DNA of 64,000 nt from Mucidula mucida (lineage: Eukaryota > Basidiomycota > Agaricomycetes > Agaricales > Physalacriaceae), in the NCBI GenBank assembly GCA_015501055.1, contig JADNYV010000010.1:496001-560000 (forward strand), given 5' to 3'. A model generated the notes under the pieces. The model saw only the letters and a program-made list of their open reading frames with translations, did not search any database and was not told the origin of the DNA. Positions 42,192-53,031 of this stretch are shown here, piece by piece (position 1 is the stretch's first letter; every line of letters begins with the position of its first letter). The position numbers and the translations under genes are program-made.

Positions 42192-45100
42192 TTAAGGCGC
42201 AAGTTCCATTCTGCGCCAGAGTTGCTCCATGAGGGCTGCAGAGGGTAGCGTGACGTCGAGGGGTTCGGTATCGGGCGGTGGCATGGGTTGGAATAGATGT
42301 GATGGAAATTGCGACATGGGGACTTCAATGCGAGCAAGCGCGGGTGGCTTCGGCTTGTTCGGATATTGTTGGTGGAAATCGCTGATAGCTTCGTCGGCAT
42401 TTTTAAGATTGCATGCCGGTTCCCATGTCTGCTTGTGTGTGCCGTAACCTTTCCAGTGAACCTTGTATTGAAAACCCCCGCGGTACTTTCGGGAATTAAC
42501 CACTTTCTCAACCTCCCATTCCGGTTCGGCTCCTTCCAGCACAGGTGGTGGACGCGTGTCTCGGGGTTGTGTCGGAAATTGGGGCTCGTGGTAAGGCGTC
42601 AACAGGGCCTCATTGAACACGGGATGGATGCTTTTCCACGTGTGAGGAATCTGGAGCTTGTAAGAGCTCGTCCCAACTTTCTTGATCACTTTGAACGGCC
42701 CGAAGCGTTTGTCATCGAGCTTCTTCATTGGTCGATCCGTGCTGAGATTCGTCCCCTCCAGCCATACCTTGTCGCCTTCCTTGTACTCTACTGCCTCTGT
42801 CCGCTTCCTGTCATAAAACCGTTTCATGTCTTCTTTTGCCATCTTCAATGCTGACCCCACTTCGTCCCATGTCTTCCTCATGCCGTCGGCAAACTCCTGC
42901 GCAGTCTCATTTCTCGATGCCGTTTTCGGGGCGGTGCCTTTGTAGGGGTGTCTGCCCATGTCTGCAAAGAACGGAGTGACTTTAGTTGCCGAGTGTACCC
43001 GATCATTGTAAACAAATTCGGCAGAGGGTAGCCATTCGTGCCAGTCGTTCTGATGGTAGTTGACAAATAACCGTAAGAAATGTTCTATCTCTTGGTTCAG
43101 CCGTTCCGTCTGCCCATTTGCCTGTGGATGATACGCCGTTGTAAAGTTTCCTTGTATGCCCAACAACCGGTACAACTCCTTCATAAAACGCGAGTGGTAT
43201 TGTGGACCGCGATCATGTATCATCTGGCGTGGCATCCCATGTATGGGGAAAATGCGATCTCGGTAGATGCGGGCCATGCCTTCTGACGTCAGAGTAGTGT
43301 GTGTCGGTATGATACGTAATCGCTTTGTGAAATGGTCCACAAACGTGCTGATAGCGTTGTATCCTCCCGATTCCGGCAGCTCTCCAATCATGTCCGTCCC
43401 TACTATTTCCCATGGCTCGCTTGGCACATCAATAGGATGAAGAGGTGCAGCCGGCTTCGTGCGATGTGACTTGGTGACCTGGCATTTTTGACACCCTTCT
43501 ACGTATTCCCGGACGTCTCGGCTGATTCCTGGCCACCAATAGGTGCGTGTGATCAGCTCGAGGGTCTTGTATCGTCCAGGATGCCCTGCAAGCTGTGCAT
43601 CATGGTGCATTCCAATAACTCTTCCCCGCAATTCCTTGTCCTTCGGTATGTAAATACGATCCTTCCACATAATAAGTCCATTTTCCTTCTCTTCCCATCC
43701 TTTTTCTTTGTTTTCTAATGCTTTTTGTACGTATCTGTCTTTGTTTCCTTTTCTTTGTTTGATTTTGTTAAGTAATTCGTCCTCCGGTGTATCTACTGTA
43801 TGTAAAGAAAATTGAATTTGTGAAATAAAAAACTCCGGCTTGAGCAAAACAACGTTTTCGTTATCTTTTTCCCCCTTCTCAAGGCCTGTCATCCTTGACA
43901 AGGCATCAGCTTTCCCCATCATCTTGCCCGGCTTGTGAATCATCTGTATGTCATATTCCGCTAACTCCGTAACCCATCTCGCCTGCCTCCGATTCAACTT
44001 TTGTGGCTTCCGGAAGTACTGGAGGTTTTGATGATCGGTAAACACCTCCACTGTTTCCTTTGCTCCAAGGAGATATTGTCTCCAATCATCAATCGAGTCC
44101 ATAATAGCCATCATCTCTTTGTCGTAGATCTCATAATTGCGCTCTACTTCGTTCAGCGCGCGAGACCGAAAGGCTACTGGTCTCCATTTTCCGTCCACCA
44201 ACTGGGAAAGAACCGCCCCGTTCGCATAGTTCGAGGAGTCTGCCTCAACTCGAAACTTGCCGTCGTCGCGTGGTACGATCAGAACGGGTTCTTCCGTCAT
44301 CCTCCGCTTCAACTCCTCAAACGCCTCGTGCTGCTCCATGCCCCAAACCCACTCGCCCTTCCCGGTTAGCGATGTCAATGGCTTCGCTACTCCCGCAAAT
44401 CCCCGGATGAAACGTCGGTAGAAGTTGCAGAAGCCCAGGAATGACTGTACTTCCTTCTTCTTCGTCGGCTCCTTCCATTCCTTTACTACGGCCACTTTTG
44501 CCGGATCCATCTTCACCTCTCCTTCTCCAACAATAACTCCTAAGTAGTCTACAGTATGTGCCTCGAAACTACATTTCTCGGGTTTTAAATACAACTTATT
44601 TACTCGTAATATTTCTAATACCCTTCGTACAATCTGTCTATGCTCCTCGAGAGTGTTTGTAAAGATAAGTATATCGTCCAAGTAGACGATAACATGTCCG
44701 TCGTCAATCAACTCCTTCAGAATGTGATTCATGAACGATTGGAACGTCGCCGGCGAGTTTGTAAGTCCGAAGAACATAACTGAGGCTCGAACAGGCCTCG
44801 GTTTGTTCTAAACGCCGCTTTCCACTCATCACCTTCTTTGATCCGGATGTTATTGTAACCCCATCGGACATCCATCTTTGTGAAAACCTTTGCTCCCTTC
44901 AACTTGTCGATAAGCTCCTGAATCAACGGCAAGGGGTATCGGTTCTTGATTGTCATGTCGTTCAACTTCCGATAATCCTGTACTGGCCGAAGGCTTCCAT
45001 CCTTCTTTTGACAAAGAAGAATGGTGATGCCATGGGTGAGATTGATGGCCGTATCGTCCCGTGCGTATGTTTTCTCCAAGAACTCGTCTAACGCCTTCTG

Positions 45101-46110
45101 CTCGGATGGACTAAGGGGATAGACCTTGCAGTCAACCGGTTTGGAACCAGGCGTAAGTTCTATCGCGTGATCCCAGGGTCTTCGCTCCGGTAACTTGTCA
45201 AAGTCCGCCTTGCTGAATACATCGGAAAATTCCTCGATGTAAGGTGCAGCAGCGATGAAGGCTGTTGTGATCTCAGCTTTTCACCGCTTTTGCGATAGTT
45301 GTCCCAGTCCATCCAGAACAAACGCTCTCCCTCTTCCAACTTCTCTTCTACGTCTTCTCCTTCATCTTCCGGTGAGTCGTACTCGGGTAGATAGCCGCAG
45401 CGGTCTGGGCATCGATCAAAAGTCAATGTGGATTCCGTCCAGTTGATCGTGGGGTTGTGATATCGTAGCCAATCTAGCCCCAAAAAGATACTTGTTTTGC
45501 CGAGATTGGTGACGGCCAACTCAATCTTTTCGGCGTGATCTCCGATCTTCATCCGGACCTCCACAAAACCTTCGATTGCTCCTCCCTCGTTTAGGGTTCC
45601 ATCCGCATTGTAACAGGGAGCTTGACCGGTAACTCCTTGATCGGGAGTCCGTTCTTCTCGACGAATTCTTTATTGACACAAGAACCCGTTGCTCCACTGT
45701 CAAGAAGGGCACTCGTTTCCCATTCAGAGCCTGTGTGTACGCTCTCTATGGTTACTCGGAGTTTCATGTCCTGCCCCTTTGTTCCCCGGATGTACTTCCT
45801 CGACTTTTTCAACTCCGTCACAACTTCCACCGCAGCTTCCTTTGTCAACGCTCTGATCGCCATCACCTTCTCCTCCGTCGCTTCTCTCTCTCTCCGCTCC
45901 GGCATCCATGCTCTCAAAATTCCCACTGCTCTCGACACGTCATCCTCTCTTAGCCGTTGTGCGATCCACTCGGGCGTATTTGGCTCAAATCTTTCTTTCG
46001 CAGGTTTTGTTGGTAAAGTCGTCGATGATATTTTAGATGTTTCAGTACCCGTACTGTAAATAGAATCTGCATCTGACGACCCTTTCCTTGATGACTGCTC
46101 CGGCAGGACT
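42192..46110 (-). pseudogene. Gypsy Pol with chromodomain, frameshifted
   Basis: The long open part 44777..42192 (861 residues) holds the second half of reverse transcriptase (VIVYLDDILIF, then FLGFCNFYRRFI), RNase H (FRVEADSSNYANGAVLSQ), the integrase zinc region (HHDAQLAGHPG, then CQKCQ), integrase core (GTDMIGELP, IHDRGPQY, NGQTERLNQEIE) and a chromodomain (EWEVEKVVNSRKY, then YKVHWKGYGTHKQTWEP). The front lies in other frames: protease ALLDSGATGSCVN near 45670-45700, FLGLDWLRYHNP near 45470, and KKDGSLRPVQDYRKLND near 44960-45010. One-base shifts are evident near 45610, 45285, 45010 and 44785. Confidence 0.93.
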
Positions 46111-46114
46111 GCGT

Positions 46115-47041
46115 CTACTGCGGGAGCTTCGCAAAACCCAACTCTTCGGCCAGCTTCTTCTTTTCCTCGTCATTCATCTCGGTCCATAAACCCCAAATCG
46201 TCTGGGGTCGACCCTTCTTCGGACAGAACCTGCTGACGTGGCCGTGTTCGCCACAGCTGAAGCAAAGTCCTCTTCGACGTGCATTGTCGATGTCCATCGG
46301 CCTGCCGGCTCCTCCATAGGTAACACCGGTAGCATCTCGTCGTGTGATCGGCGTTGGGAGGTGGGTTCGTAGGATTGCTCTCGATGTAGCCACCTGCGGA
46401 GCTTGAGGCCGGGACTGCATGCCGGACCTCTTGCTCGCCGCCCGCCTTCTCCATAGCTGATCGATCTGAAGGATCTGTGCCTTCCAATCCTTGTACTTCT
46501 CTGGCAACCCGTCTCGGCTGCCATAGATCTGGTCGATGATCTTCTCGTTGACATTGGTCTCGAGAAGTCGTACGACGAATGCGTCATCCTTTGAGTATCC
46601 TGCCTGAGTAAGCAGGACCTCGAACTTCTGGAAGAAGTCTTGAGCGGTGTCTTGCCCCTGGCGCAACCGCTCGATCTGGTCTTGCGCGTCTCGCGCAGGT
46701 TGGAATCCACAAATGCTCCTTCAAGTCTTCCTTGAACTCCGTCCAAGAGACTGTCCATTCCTCTTCTTCCTCGTCGAAGTTCTGGTCCGAGTAGTTCTGG
46801 ACCCATGCATCTACGTGATCTCCTCGGATGTAGGAGAGAACAACATCGATCCTTTCGGAGTCAGATGTGAGGTTGTTCTTCTTGTCACGGATGTATGTGA
46901 ACATCGATCGCCACCAGCTCTTGTACTTGGACTTGTCCCCGTCATAGTCGTAAGGCTTGTTGACAAGGGATCGGCCTTTGATTTCGACATCGGCGTGATG
47001 AGCGGGTGTGTGGGAGCGGTTTCGGGTGCTTCGTTGGACAT
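46115..47041 (-). pseudogene. Gypsy Gag, frameshifted
   Basis: Begins with an ATG at 47041, but YKSWWRSMFTYIRDKKNN follows in another frame, and at least two further shifts lie near 46690-46730. The last part 46666..46115 is open: FFQKFEVLLTQAGYSKDDA, then a zinc knuckle CFSCGEHGHVSRFC near 46240. The knuckle is followed by MNDEEKKKLAEELGF and a stop, and pol begins in another frame. Confidence 0.9.
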
Positions 47042-47626
47042 GATGGATCGGGGTGATGGGATCGGAGAGTGAAAGGGTGAAAGTGGGGATATGGGTGATG
47101 CGGATTTGGATGAAACGGGTGAGGGAATAGAGGTTTGGATGAATAGGGAGGGATCGCCTAGATCTGAAATAGAATCCAGGACTTGGTAGGGTGGGGAATG
47201 ATGATGTGTATCGTAAGGTAAGTAAAGTAGGTAGGTATCGTAACTGTCTACGCTATTTTACCGACTACTGACTACGTATCTACGGAGCCCAAGAGCTCGT
47301 CACAAGTTCGCAATTGCCCAGCCGACGTCCCTCTGGTGTGAGGTAAGCCGAAGTTTTCCTGGGAACGGGGGTTGACCCGTAAACAGCGCCCACTGAAGTG
47401 CAACTGCCAAAAGTTCGTTCTCGTGAGAGCGGCTACTTCCAGCACCCGAGGCAGTTATCTCTAACTGTTAGCCGGCGCTACTGGGACCAATACACACGTA
47501 TGCGGACGTGCGCTGGAATTAGGAATCCGTCGATCTGTAAACAGGGAAAGGGAATAGGGGAATGTGCGATGATCAAACAGCGAAGTGCTGATCGACGATC
47601 AGGGATGTGTGGTAGGTGGTAGAAAG

Positions 47627-47638
47627 TAGTTCCGATCT
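47627..47638 (-). other. Self-complementary primer-binding site of the gypsy element
   Basis: On the minus strand AGATCGGAACTA lies two bases inside the 5' LTR end. Its complement occurs in the LTR at 47745-47756, again just after the TATA box. Same arrangement as in the truncated copy. Confidence 0.65.
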
Positions 47639-47640
47639 TC

Positions 47641-48168
47641 TGTTAGCGACTGACTAAGCCACGAGACTCAACCAGGTACCACAGCAAGAACTGAAGAGAA
47701 AACGTTCGCGTTCGTAAGACTAGGCTAGGCCAGGTGTATAAACGAGATCGGAACTAAAGTACAATGATACTACACTACTGCTTATATACTATTAAGTCTG
47801 TGTTTGAAGCTCCTTGTCCATACGCGTTTCCACTAGGGATGCTCCACGCCCTTGACCCAGTGTTGTATGCTACTAGTCCGTGAAACCATTAAATACGAGT
47901 GGTGACTGCATGTAAGTAATAATACTGAAACGACCATATGTACTACGAGTGTCGGCGGTGTGTATACAATAGGGAGTCCATGAGGTATCGGCATGTATGA
48001 TGTCATCCATGTGTTGGGCGTGTGTCCGACATGAGTACGGCTTCGGTAATGAAAAGGGGTATGATCGGTGACGAAACAGATGATGAAACGGTCCGTTGGT
48101 TGATAAGACAAGGCTCCCGATAAGATATGATAAGATGTGAAAATGTGAAAATATGGCGATTCATAACA
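47641..48168 (-). repeat. 5' LTR of the gypsy element
   Basis: 528 bases. It differs from the 3' LTR by a cluster of changes near 47690-47700 and roughly ten scattered substitutions. Its outer end lies inside the MTP18 gene. Confidence 0.92.
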
Positions 48169-48719
48169 CATTGCCTACGTATGTGATGTTTCCAACTGTA
48201 AAGCATGCCTTACATTCTCTTGCACAGACGAGTGATGTCGGAGAGGCCTTTCGGCCTGTTGTCCCTCCATGGGTGGTGACAGCGGCCTACGGAGTCTCTT
48301 GGCTATATCTTGCAGGAGATGTATCCTATGAATCGTATAAAGCTCACAGGTGTGGCCCCACCGCCGTAGAAGCTGCTTACCTTTCAGAGCCTACTCGGCT
48401 GAGTCTCGTTGCTGTACAGAGAGCAGCCTTCCAATCTATCGCTTCCATGTTAGTGTGCATGCACTTTCCGTATCATTCGCTAACACCGCCCAGGGCTTTA
48501 CCAGCGTTTACCATTCATACTGCCGTGAAGCAGGCTGATAAAGCCTTTATGAACGCCAAGAACGTAAGAGTGAAGACCTGGGGACCGACTATGACTGGCC
48601 TTGCTATTGTTCCAGCGTTACCATATCTCTTCGATCATCCTGTGGAAGTCGCGACAGAGCGCGCGTTTGATTGGATTCGGGAGCAGCTTGTAAAGCACGA
48701 TGAGGGGAAGGCCTTGTAA
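48153..48719 (+). CDS. MTP18/MTFP1-family mitochondrial fission protein, 5' end replaced by an LTR
   Basis: The family (mitochondrial 18 kDa protein) sits in the inner mitochondrial membrane and promotes fission. Recognisable parts are SDVGEAFRPVVPPWVVTAAY, SWLYLAGDVSYESYKAHR, AFQSIASM, ALPAFTIHTAV, and GLAIVPALPYLFDHPVE. The normal model has exon ...CATTGCCTAC, a 49-base intron 48179-48227 (GTATGT...GCACAG), a second exon, and an intron 48449..48493. The retrotransposon LTR ends at 48168, inside the first visible exon, so the N-terminus (usually about 50 residues) is missing. An ATG in the LTR at 48153 stays open only if the first intron is retained. Whether any protein is made is unknown. 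Confidence 0.8.
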   Translation: MAIHNTLPTYVMFPTVKHALHSLAQTSDVGEAFRPVVPPWVVTAAYGVSWLYLAGDVSYESYKAHRCGPTAVEAAYLSEPTRLSLVAVQRAAFQSIASMLVCMHFPYHSLTPPRALPAFTIHTAVKQADKAFMNAKNVRVKTWGPTMTGLAIVPALPYLFDHPVEVATERAFDWIREQLVKHDEGKAL

Positions 48720-48808
48720 TGACTATACTTACTACTGTAGAAGAGAATAATGCTACACGGGCTACGTGTTTTCAGCGGTCAAAAACGCGAATCCGATGAC
48801 GAGCGAAG

Positions 48809-51800
48809 ATGCATGACGCATGCCGTACCGCGTTCAACCGGCAGACTGCTTTCATGTCGACACAGTCAGTCATCCAAAGTGTCCTCCACGCCGGCTCCCT
48901 CCTGCTCGATAGCTCATCTTCAAACCAAAGCACAGTAAAACATTCGCTCAATGACACCCTTCTCCAGCGTCTCTGGCGCTATTGTGATCATGAACAGATT
49001 CCAAGAAAACTGGATGACAAAAGTAATCTGGATGAGATTAAACTCGTAACGGCAGAGGAAAGTCTATCAGTCGTTGTTCGAGCTCAAACTCTGCTCGGGA
49101 TCGATGAGGCTGAAGACAATGTTCCGGTTATTGGGACGCGCGACATCGCCCAGCTTCGCGCTCTGCTAGCAATCGTTTTCAAATGGGGCGTCGACCATCT
49201 CCTTCCACGCGTGGTGGTCGCGCTGCCCAAAGTCACATCAAAAGCTGGACCGTCTAGGATTACTGCTCTCGACACGGCAGGGCAGGACTTCAAGCGTTTA
49301 GCTGCTCTTCTAGCGGACACCCTCGCTCTTTTGTTCCCAAATGGACCCAACAGTCAGCTCCCGCAGACTTTAATAACGACAACACTCATAAACAGACACC
49401 TCACTGATGTACTCAAGCCTTCTATTGCTCTTGGGTGGCTCCCCAAGTCTCTTGCTACAGACGCCATCCAACCCATGGATGACGTTCGACCTCTAATCTT
49501 GCGCTTGCTTTCCATGTGAGTTATATCACGCGGTCACCTCTCAATCGTTGATGATTTTAGTCTCCCACCATCTCAAGCCATACTGTCTCTCGGAGGTGTC
49601 ATCTCTTCACTCCCTTCACCACCTTACGTCCGCCGTTTTGCTGGATCATTGTTAACGAGGCAAATTCTACGACCGCATGGCATACGTGGACTATGCGAAG
49701 CTGTTTTCGGTGACAACGAGGAGGCAATGGGTGAAGAAAATGATCTGGATAGGCTAGAACACACAGCCAAGGTCTTGACTGCTGTTCCAAAGGAGATGGA
49801 TGCCAAGGTATGGTCATTTCTTTACTGAATCCTCATCTCATTCATTGATTATAGGTCTATTACTCCGCTATTGTTCCCAAAATCCTCGAATTATTAAGCT
49901 CCTCGAGCCCAGAGGATAAAGTTCCAACCCCATACAAACGCCCTGCGGCGTTCGCAATATCGAGAATGTTAACGACGGATGCCCATGATGGTGCCGCGAA
50001 AGCCATTATTATTCCACTATTGAAGGATCCTTTCCACGTCATCTCATCTCGCACGACGAGTTTCGCCGCTCCAGACTGTCTACTAATATTGACCATGCTC
50101 ATCACCAACACCGACCCTTCTCCAACGCTCATATCAACCCTCCTGTCTCCATCTGTCCCGGCATTGTACTCGTTACAACAGTATCTGGAGCAAAAGAAAG
50201 CATCCGATCCCTCTGTGCTCGAACGTGTTCGAGGTCTCTTGCAAACCTGGGCCAGAGTCGTGGAGACTAGCGAATGTGTTGGTATTCTTTGGAGTATCGT
50301 CGTTGGAGGCGAGCAAGACGGCTGGCACACAGACCTTGAAGGAAACATTACTCGCACCACCAAATCCTCAGTGCCCGAAGCAGAGCGTTTTGCACTCTTC
50401 ACACCACAATCTCGGCGTGAAGCCGAAGACGCTGGAGAGTTTGATCCAGATGCGAATATCATGGAGGTATATCCTGATCCCGCACAATTTGTAGCTTTTC
50501 TGAAGAGGGTGGGCAGAGTCGATGTTGTTGGAGAGATATTTGTTCGATGTTTAGAGGCGTATCGAGCAACCAGGAAGGAGGACGACCCATTAAAAACCCT
50601 TCTATATCTACAGCTTGTCATGCAAATGCAGACGCAATTGGAGGGCGGCCTCTTGGGGCTCAAGGATCCAGGTCACGTACTGGGATTCGTGAAGCATGCT
50701 TTGGAGGATGCGAACCGCGCGAAAGAGCCTATCAAGCGCGCCGATCGATCCAAGACAGGATTGAATGTTTTCAAAATCACACCAGATCAAGTGGACAGCG
50801 ATGACGAGGAGGGGGACAGCGACGACGATATGCCGGACTCAGAGCGTTACGATGAGATGACAGAAACTGCTGTGAACCTGCTGTTGGCCATTCTAGAGGC
50901 CAATCCATCTCTATCGGCTCGGTCAGCGCCCGTTTTGGATGAGATTTTCGATCTCCTTGACGGCGCGTCCTCTTCATTGAAATCATTAGTCAGAGAGGCG
51001 AGAATGGTGATGGTTGCTCGTTTGGCATCGACATCGTCTTCCTCAACCTCAGAGGCTCATAAGGATGACACTGTGGAAACGTATCAGCGCGCTATGAAGC
51101 TCCTACAAGACCCTATCCTTCCTGTACGAGCGCATGGCCTACTACTCCTCCGAGAATTGAAGGCGCCTAACGAGGCCCTCGTCCCGGCTATATTGGAGAT
51201 TTTCATGGAAGCGATCCAAGATGACGAGTCGTACATATATTTGAACGGCGTTCAGGGACTCGCAGGCATGGTTGACAAACACGGCAAGGAGGTTTTGACG
51301 CGTCTCGTCGGCGAATACGCGAAAGGTCTGGATGGTGTATGGGACAAGGCCGATGTGGACAAGCGAGTCAGAATTGGTGAAGCTCTTGGGATCGTGATCA
51401 AGCGGTGCGGAAGCGCTCTAGGTGTTTATATTGACCTGTTTGTACCCCACCTCATGCGGATGGTAAGTTCAAAGCAGCTTCCCACAACGTTGAAGACTTC
51501 GGCGGTGGGCTTACTTGGGGAATGTGCGGGAACGTACTTGCTAGCTCTGGGATCGTACTGGGATGACCTCATTGGCGGCATGCTCGACCTCCTACAAGTT
51601 GAGACTTCCACAGCAGAAGAAGAGGATGCGGCAAAAGGTATGGATGCCAACCCCACCAAGAAGGATAAATTTCCTCCTCTTCGGAGGGCGGCGCTTCATT
51701 TCATGGGACTACTTGTCAAAGAAACAACCCGGGCGGTATATGATGGAGAAAACGTTTTTGTAATGGATGCACCGTCGATGAGAAGGGCCAAATTGACATT

Positions 51801-51912
51801 GGGCTATTTGGCAACTACAGACGGAGATGGTATTGTGAAAGTGATGGCACGGGAGGTTAATGAAGCACTCGCAGACCTGGAAACAGCATTGAAAGAGTAT
51901 ATCTCACAATAA
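48809..51912 (+). CDS. RTP1: Rtp1/TANGO6 homologue, RNA polymerase II assembly and import factor
   Basis: Three exons, 48809..49515, 49561..49807 and 49855..51912, giving 1003 residues; introns of 45 and 47 bases. The protein is helical throughout (HEAT-like), with an acidic linker DSDDEEGDSDDDMPDSE near residue 640. The C-terminal part shows the two Rtp1 C-terminal domains: YQRAMKLLQDPILPVRAHGL with DDESYIYLNGVQGLAGMVDK, and FPPLRRAALHFMGLLVKETT near the end. In yeast Rtp1 links RNA polymerase II subunits, R2TP and the nuclear pore. A second in-frame ATG at 48854 (MSTQSVIQSV) may be the true start. The gene begins 89 bases after MTP18 on the same strand. Confidence 0.85.
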
Positions 51913-52075
51913 CATACATCATTCGGTGTAAAATTCATGGTGTTCACCCCGTATCTGTCTCTGGCGTGGTAGTCTTGGTACAGCAGAGTCAATTGAAGGG
52001 TCTCTTCACTGTTGGTGCTTTCTTCAATAAAGAAGCAGTCGGAAACGACGGAGTAGGAGAGCTCCGTGATCTTGA

Positions 52076-52612
52076 CTAGACACCTGAAGCCACGGCTGTA
52101 CATATATCATCGAGCTGACGATTGAACTTCTTCCATTTGGGACTCGAGATTGGCGTGGACGGGTCGAGAGTGAGGAAAGGGTTAGAGGACGCGCGGTAAT
52201 AGGCCATATGTAGTGCTTTGAATATCTGGAGGGGAACGTCACCGGCGAGCAGACTGTGAAAAGCAATTGACCCACCATGTGCACTTTGATATCAGGAATG
52301 ACCGCGTCGGCCAATGCGAATGCAAGGACAATCTTGAGATTGAGAGGCGTTATGTATGCATAGACCGCGACATCGTCTATCGAGTAGAGCAAACCCAAGT
52401 ACGAGTTTTTCAGCGACACCGCGACTGTCCCCGAAAAGAATTAGAGGCGGATTGGGCTAGGGTGGTGCACAGCTACCTCGCTCGTCGATGACATCCAGCG
52501 CAGTGTGGGCAATATAGTGGTATTTCAGTGGATTCTCTGCAAATGAGCGGATGAGAATGGGACGATTATTTGCCGCAATGAATGCGACTGCGTTGACACG
52601 GATGGGCGCCAT
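52076..52612 (-). CDS. TRAPPC2L-like subunit of the TRAPP vesicle-tethering complex
   Basis: Three exons, 52612..52477, 52424..52276 and 52225..52076, giving 144 residues, the normal size. Introns of 52 and 50 bases. Sedlin-fold features: VNAVAFIAANNRPILIRSF at the start, KYHYIAHTALDVIDER, NSYLGLLYSIDDVAVYAYI, KIVLAFALADAVIPDIKVHM, and the closing helix IFKALHMAYYRASSNPF. TRAPP complexes act as Rab exchange factors at the Golgi. The related TRAPPC2 (sedlin) is the alternative, but the HTALDVIDER and LGLLYSIDD segments favour TRAPPC2L. Its 3' end faces that of RTP1, 163 bases away. Confidence 0.85.
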
Positions 52613-53031
52613 GAAGAGAGGTGTGACTGTACATGTCACGGAGCTATCCAGCTCTATCCATTTTTAGAGTTAAGCGGCTCTGTAGCTCTGAAGGAAACTG
52701 AATCTCGTTCTTTTCCGTTATGACGTACCGGATATTCTTCGGTCAAGACGATATTTCCTGGCCAAGTTGGTTCTCAGGCGTAATACCGAGCCGACAAGCT
52801 GTCTGCTGACTCTCCTCATGGACGGTCCGGAGACTAGCGCCGTGGCGGAACTCATCTGGCGCTTCTGTCAAGAAGAAAAGTATTGCGTCCGCGCCTATGC
52901 CCTGGCATGTGGTATATCTTCAGCATGAACTTCCGCTTACTCGTTGCCAATCTGACCGTTCTACGCAATACCGTTACGGCACGAAACTATATAAACTGGG
53001 ACGTGATATCATCCCGTCGTTACTGGTCCTC
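52613..53031. promoter_or_regulatory. Divergent promoter region of TRAPPC2L and the GH93 gene
   Basis: 419 bases between two starts pointing away from each other. No TATA box at a convincing place on either side; no other structure noticed. Confidence 0.4.

Larger units (their letters stand above)
41651..48168 (-). mobile_element. Ty3/gypsy LTR retrotransposon (chromovirus), degenerate
   Basis: 6.5 kb, transcribed right to left: 5' LTR 47641..48168, gag, protease, reverse transcriptase, RNase H, integrase with C-terminal chromodomain, 3' LTR 41651..42180. Reverse transcriptase before integrase marks Ty3/gypsy. Several frameshifts disable gag and the front of pol. The bases flanking the two LTRs do not match (AAGAA against CATTG), so no target duplication supports a simple insertion. 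Confidence 0.93.

Noticed and set aside
42309..42854. Plus-strand open frame of 181 residues inside the gypsy element
   Set aside because: It is antisense to the Pol chromodomain and integrase region, which has clear family motifs on the minus strand.
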